Of a stretch of 6,072 bases of DNA, positions 6,063 through 6,072 are shown piece by piece (positions within the stretch are counted from its first letter, which is position 1; each line of letters starts with the position of its first letter). The stretch comes from Bdellovibrionales bacterium. GTDB lineage: Bacteria > Bdellovibrionota > Bdellovibrionia > Bdellovibrionales > UBA1609. Below the pieces are notes generated by a model. That model did not search any database. It was not told where the DNA came from and worked only from the letters and a program-made list of their open reading frames with translations. Position numbers and translations under genes: made by a program. Location: NCBI GenBank assembly GCA_020435085.1, contig JAGRAB010000227.1, positions 1 to 6,072 on the forward strand. The letters run 5' to 3'.

Positions 6063-6072
6063 GCTTTTAAAG

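Overview
The window is AT-rich, densely packed bacterial chromosome. Gene content and style suggest a member of the Bdellovibrionota (Bdellovibrio/Bacteriovorax-like). The support is a two-to-three-domain GNAT protein ending in a PFWAWGWDS-type tail, a clade-style lipoprotein with no recognisable domain, and a short charged protein of a kind I associate with predatory deltaproteobacteria. This placement is an inference from memory of such genomes and is not proven by any single marker. I see no insertion sequence, CRISPR array, rRNA, tRNA or prophage gene.

Left half (1-3054, minus strand): a compact run that reads nth -> doxX-like -> thiB -> thiP, leaving the window at base 1. nth encodes endonuclease III (base-excision repair) with its catalytic Lys/Asp pair and [4Fe-4S] cysteines intact. 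After 53 bases comes a four-helix DoxX-family membrane protein. Its 3' end overlaps, or nearly touches, a ThiB-type thiamine-binding protein, which is followed one base later by a ThiP-type permease cut by the window edge. The expected ATPase (ThiQ) would lie outside. The last three genes look like one translationally coupled unit for thiamine (or thiamine-phosphate) uptake with a DoxX protein added. I see no TPP riboswitch ahead of doxX or ahead of nth.

Middle (3055-3242): a divergent intergenic region of 188 bases. It holds a good sigma70-like promoter for nth, a small inverted repeat, and a near-perfect Shine-Dalgarno for the plus-strand genes.

Right half (3243-5897, plus strand): a GNAT acetyltransferase of Eis-like, multi-domain length overlaps by ATGA with an unrecognised lipoprotein. 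After 58 bases comes elbB, a DJ-1/PfpI-superfamily protein. The run ends tail-to-tail, 6 bases from a 52-residue minus-strand ORF (5904-6062) that may continue off the right edge.

Most of the window is ordinary housekeeping. The less ordinary points are the DoxX-thiamine transporter coupling, a ThiB with an unusual membrane-anchor-like N-terminus and a CxxC motif, the coupled GNAT-lipoprotein pair of unknown purpose, and the small terminal ORF.
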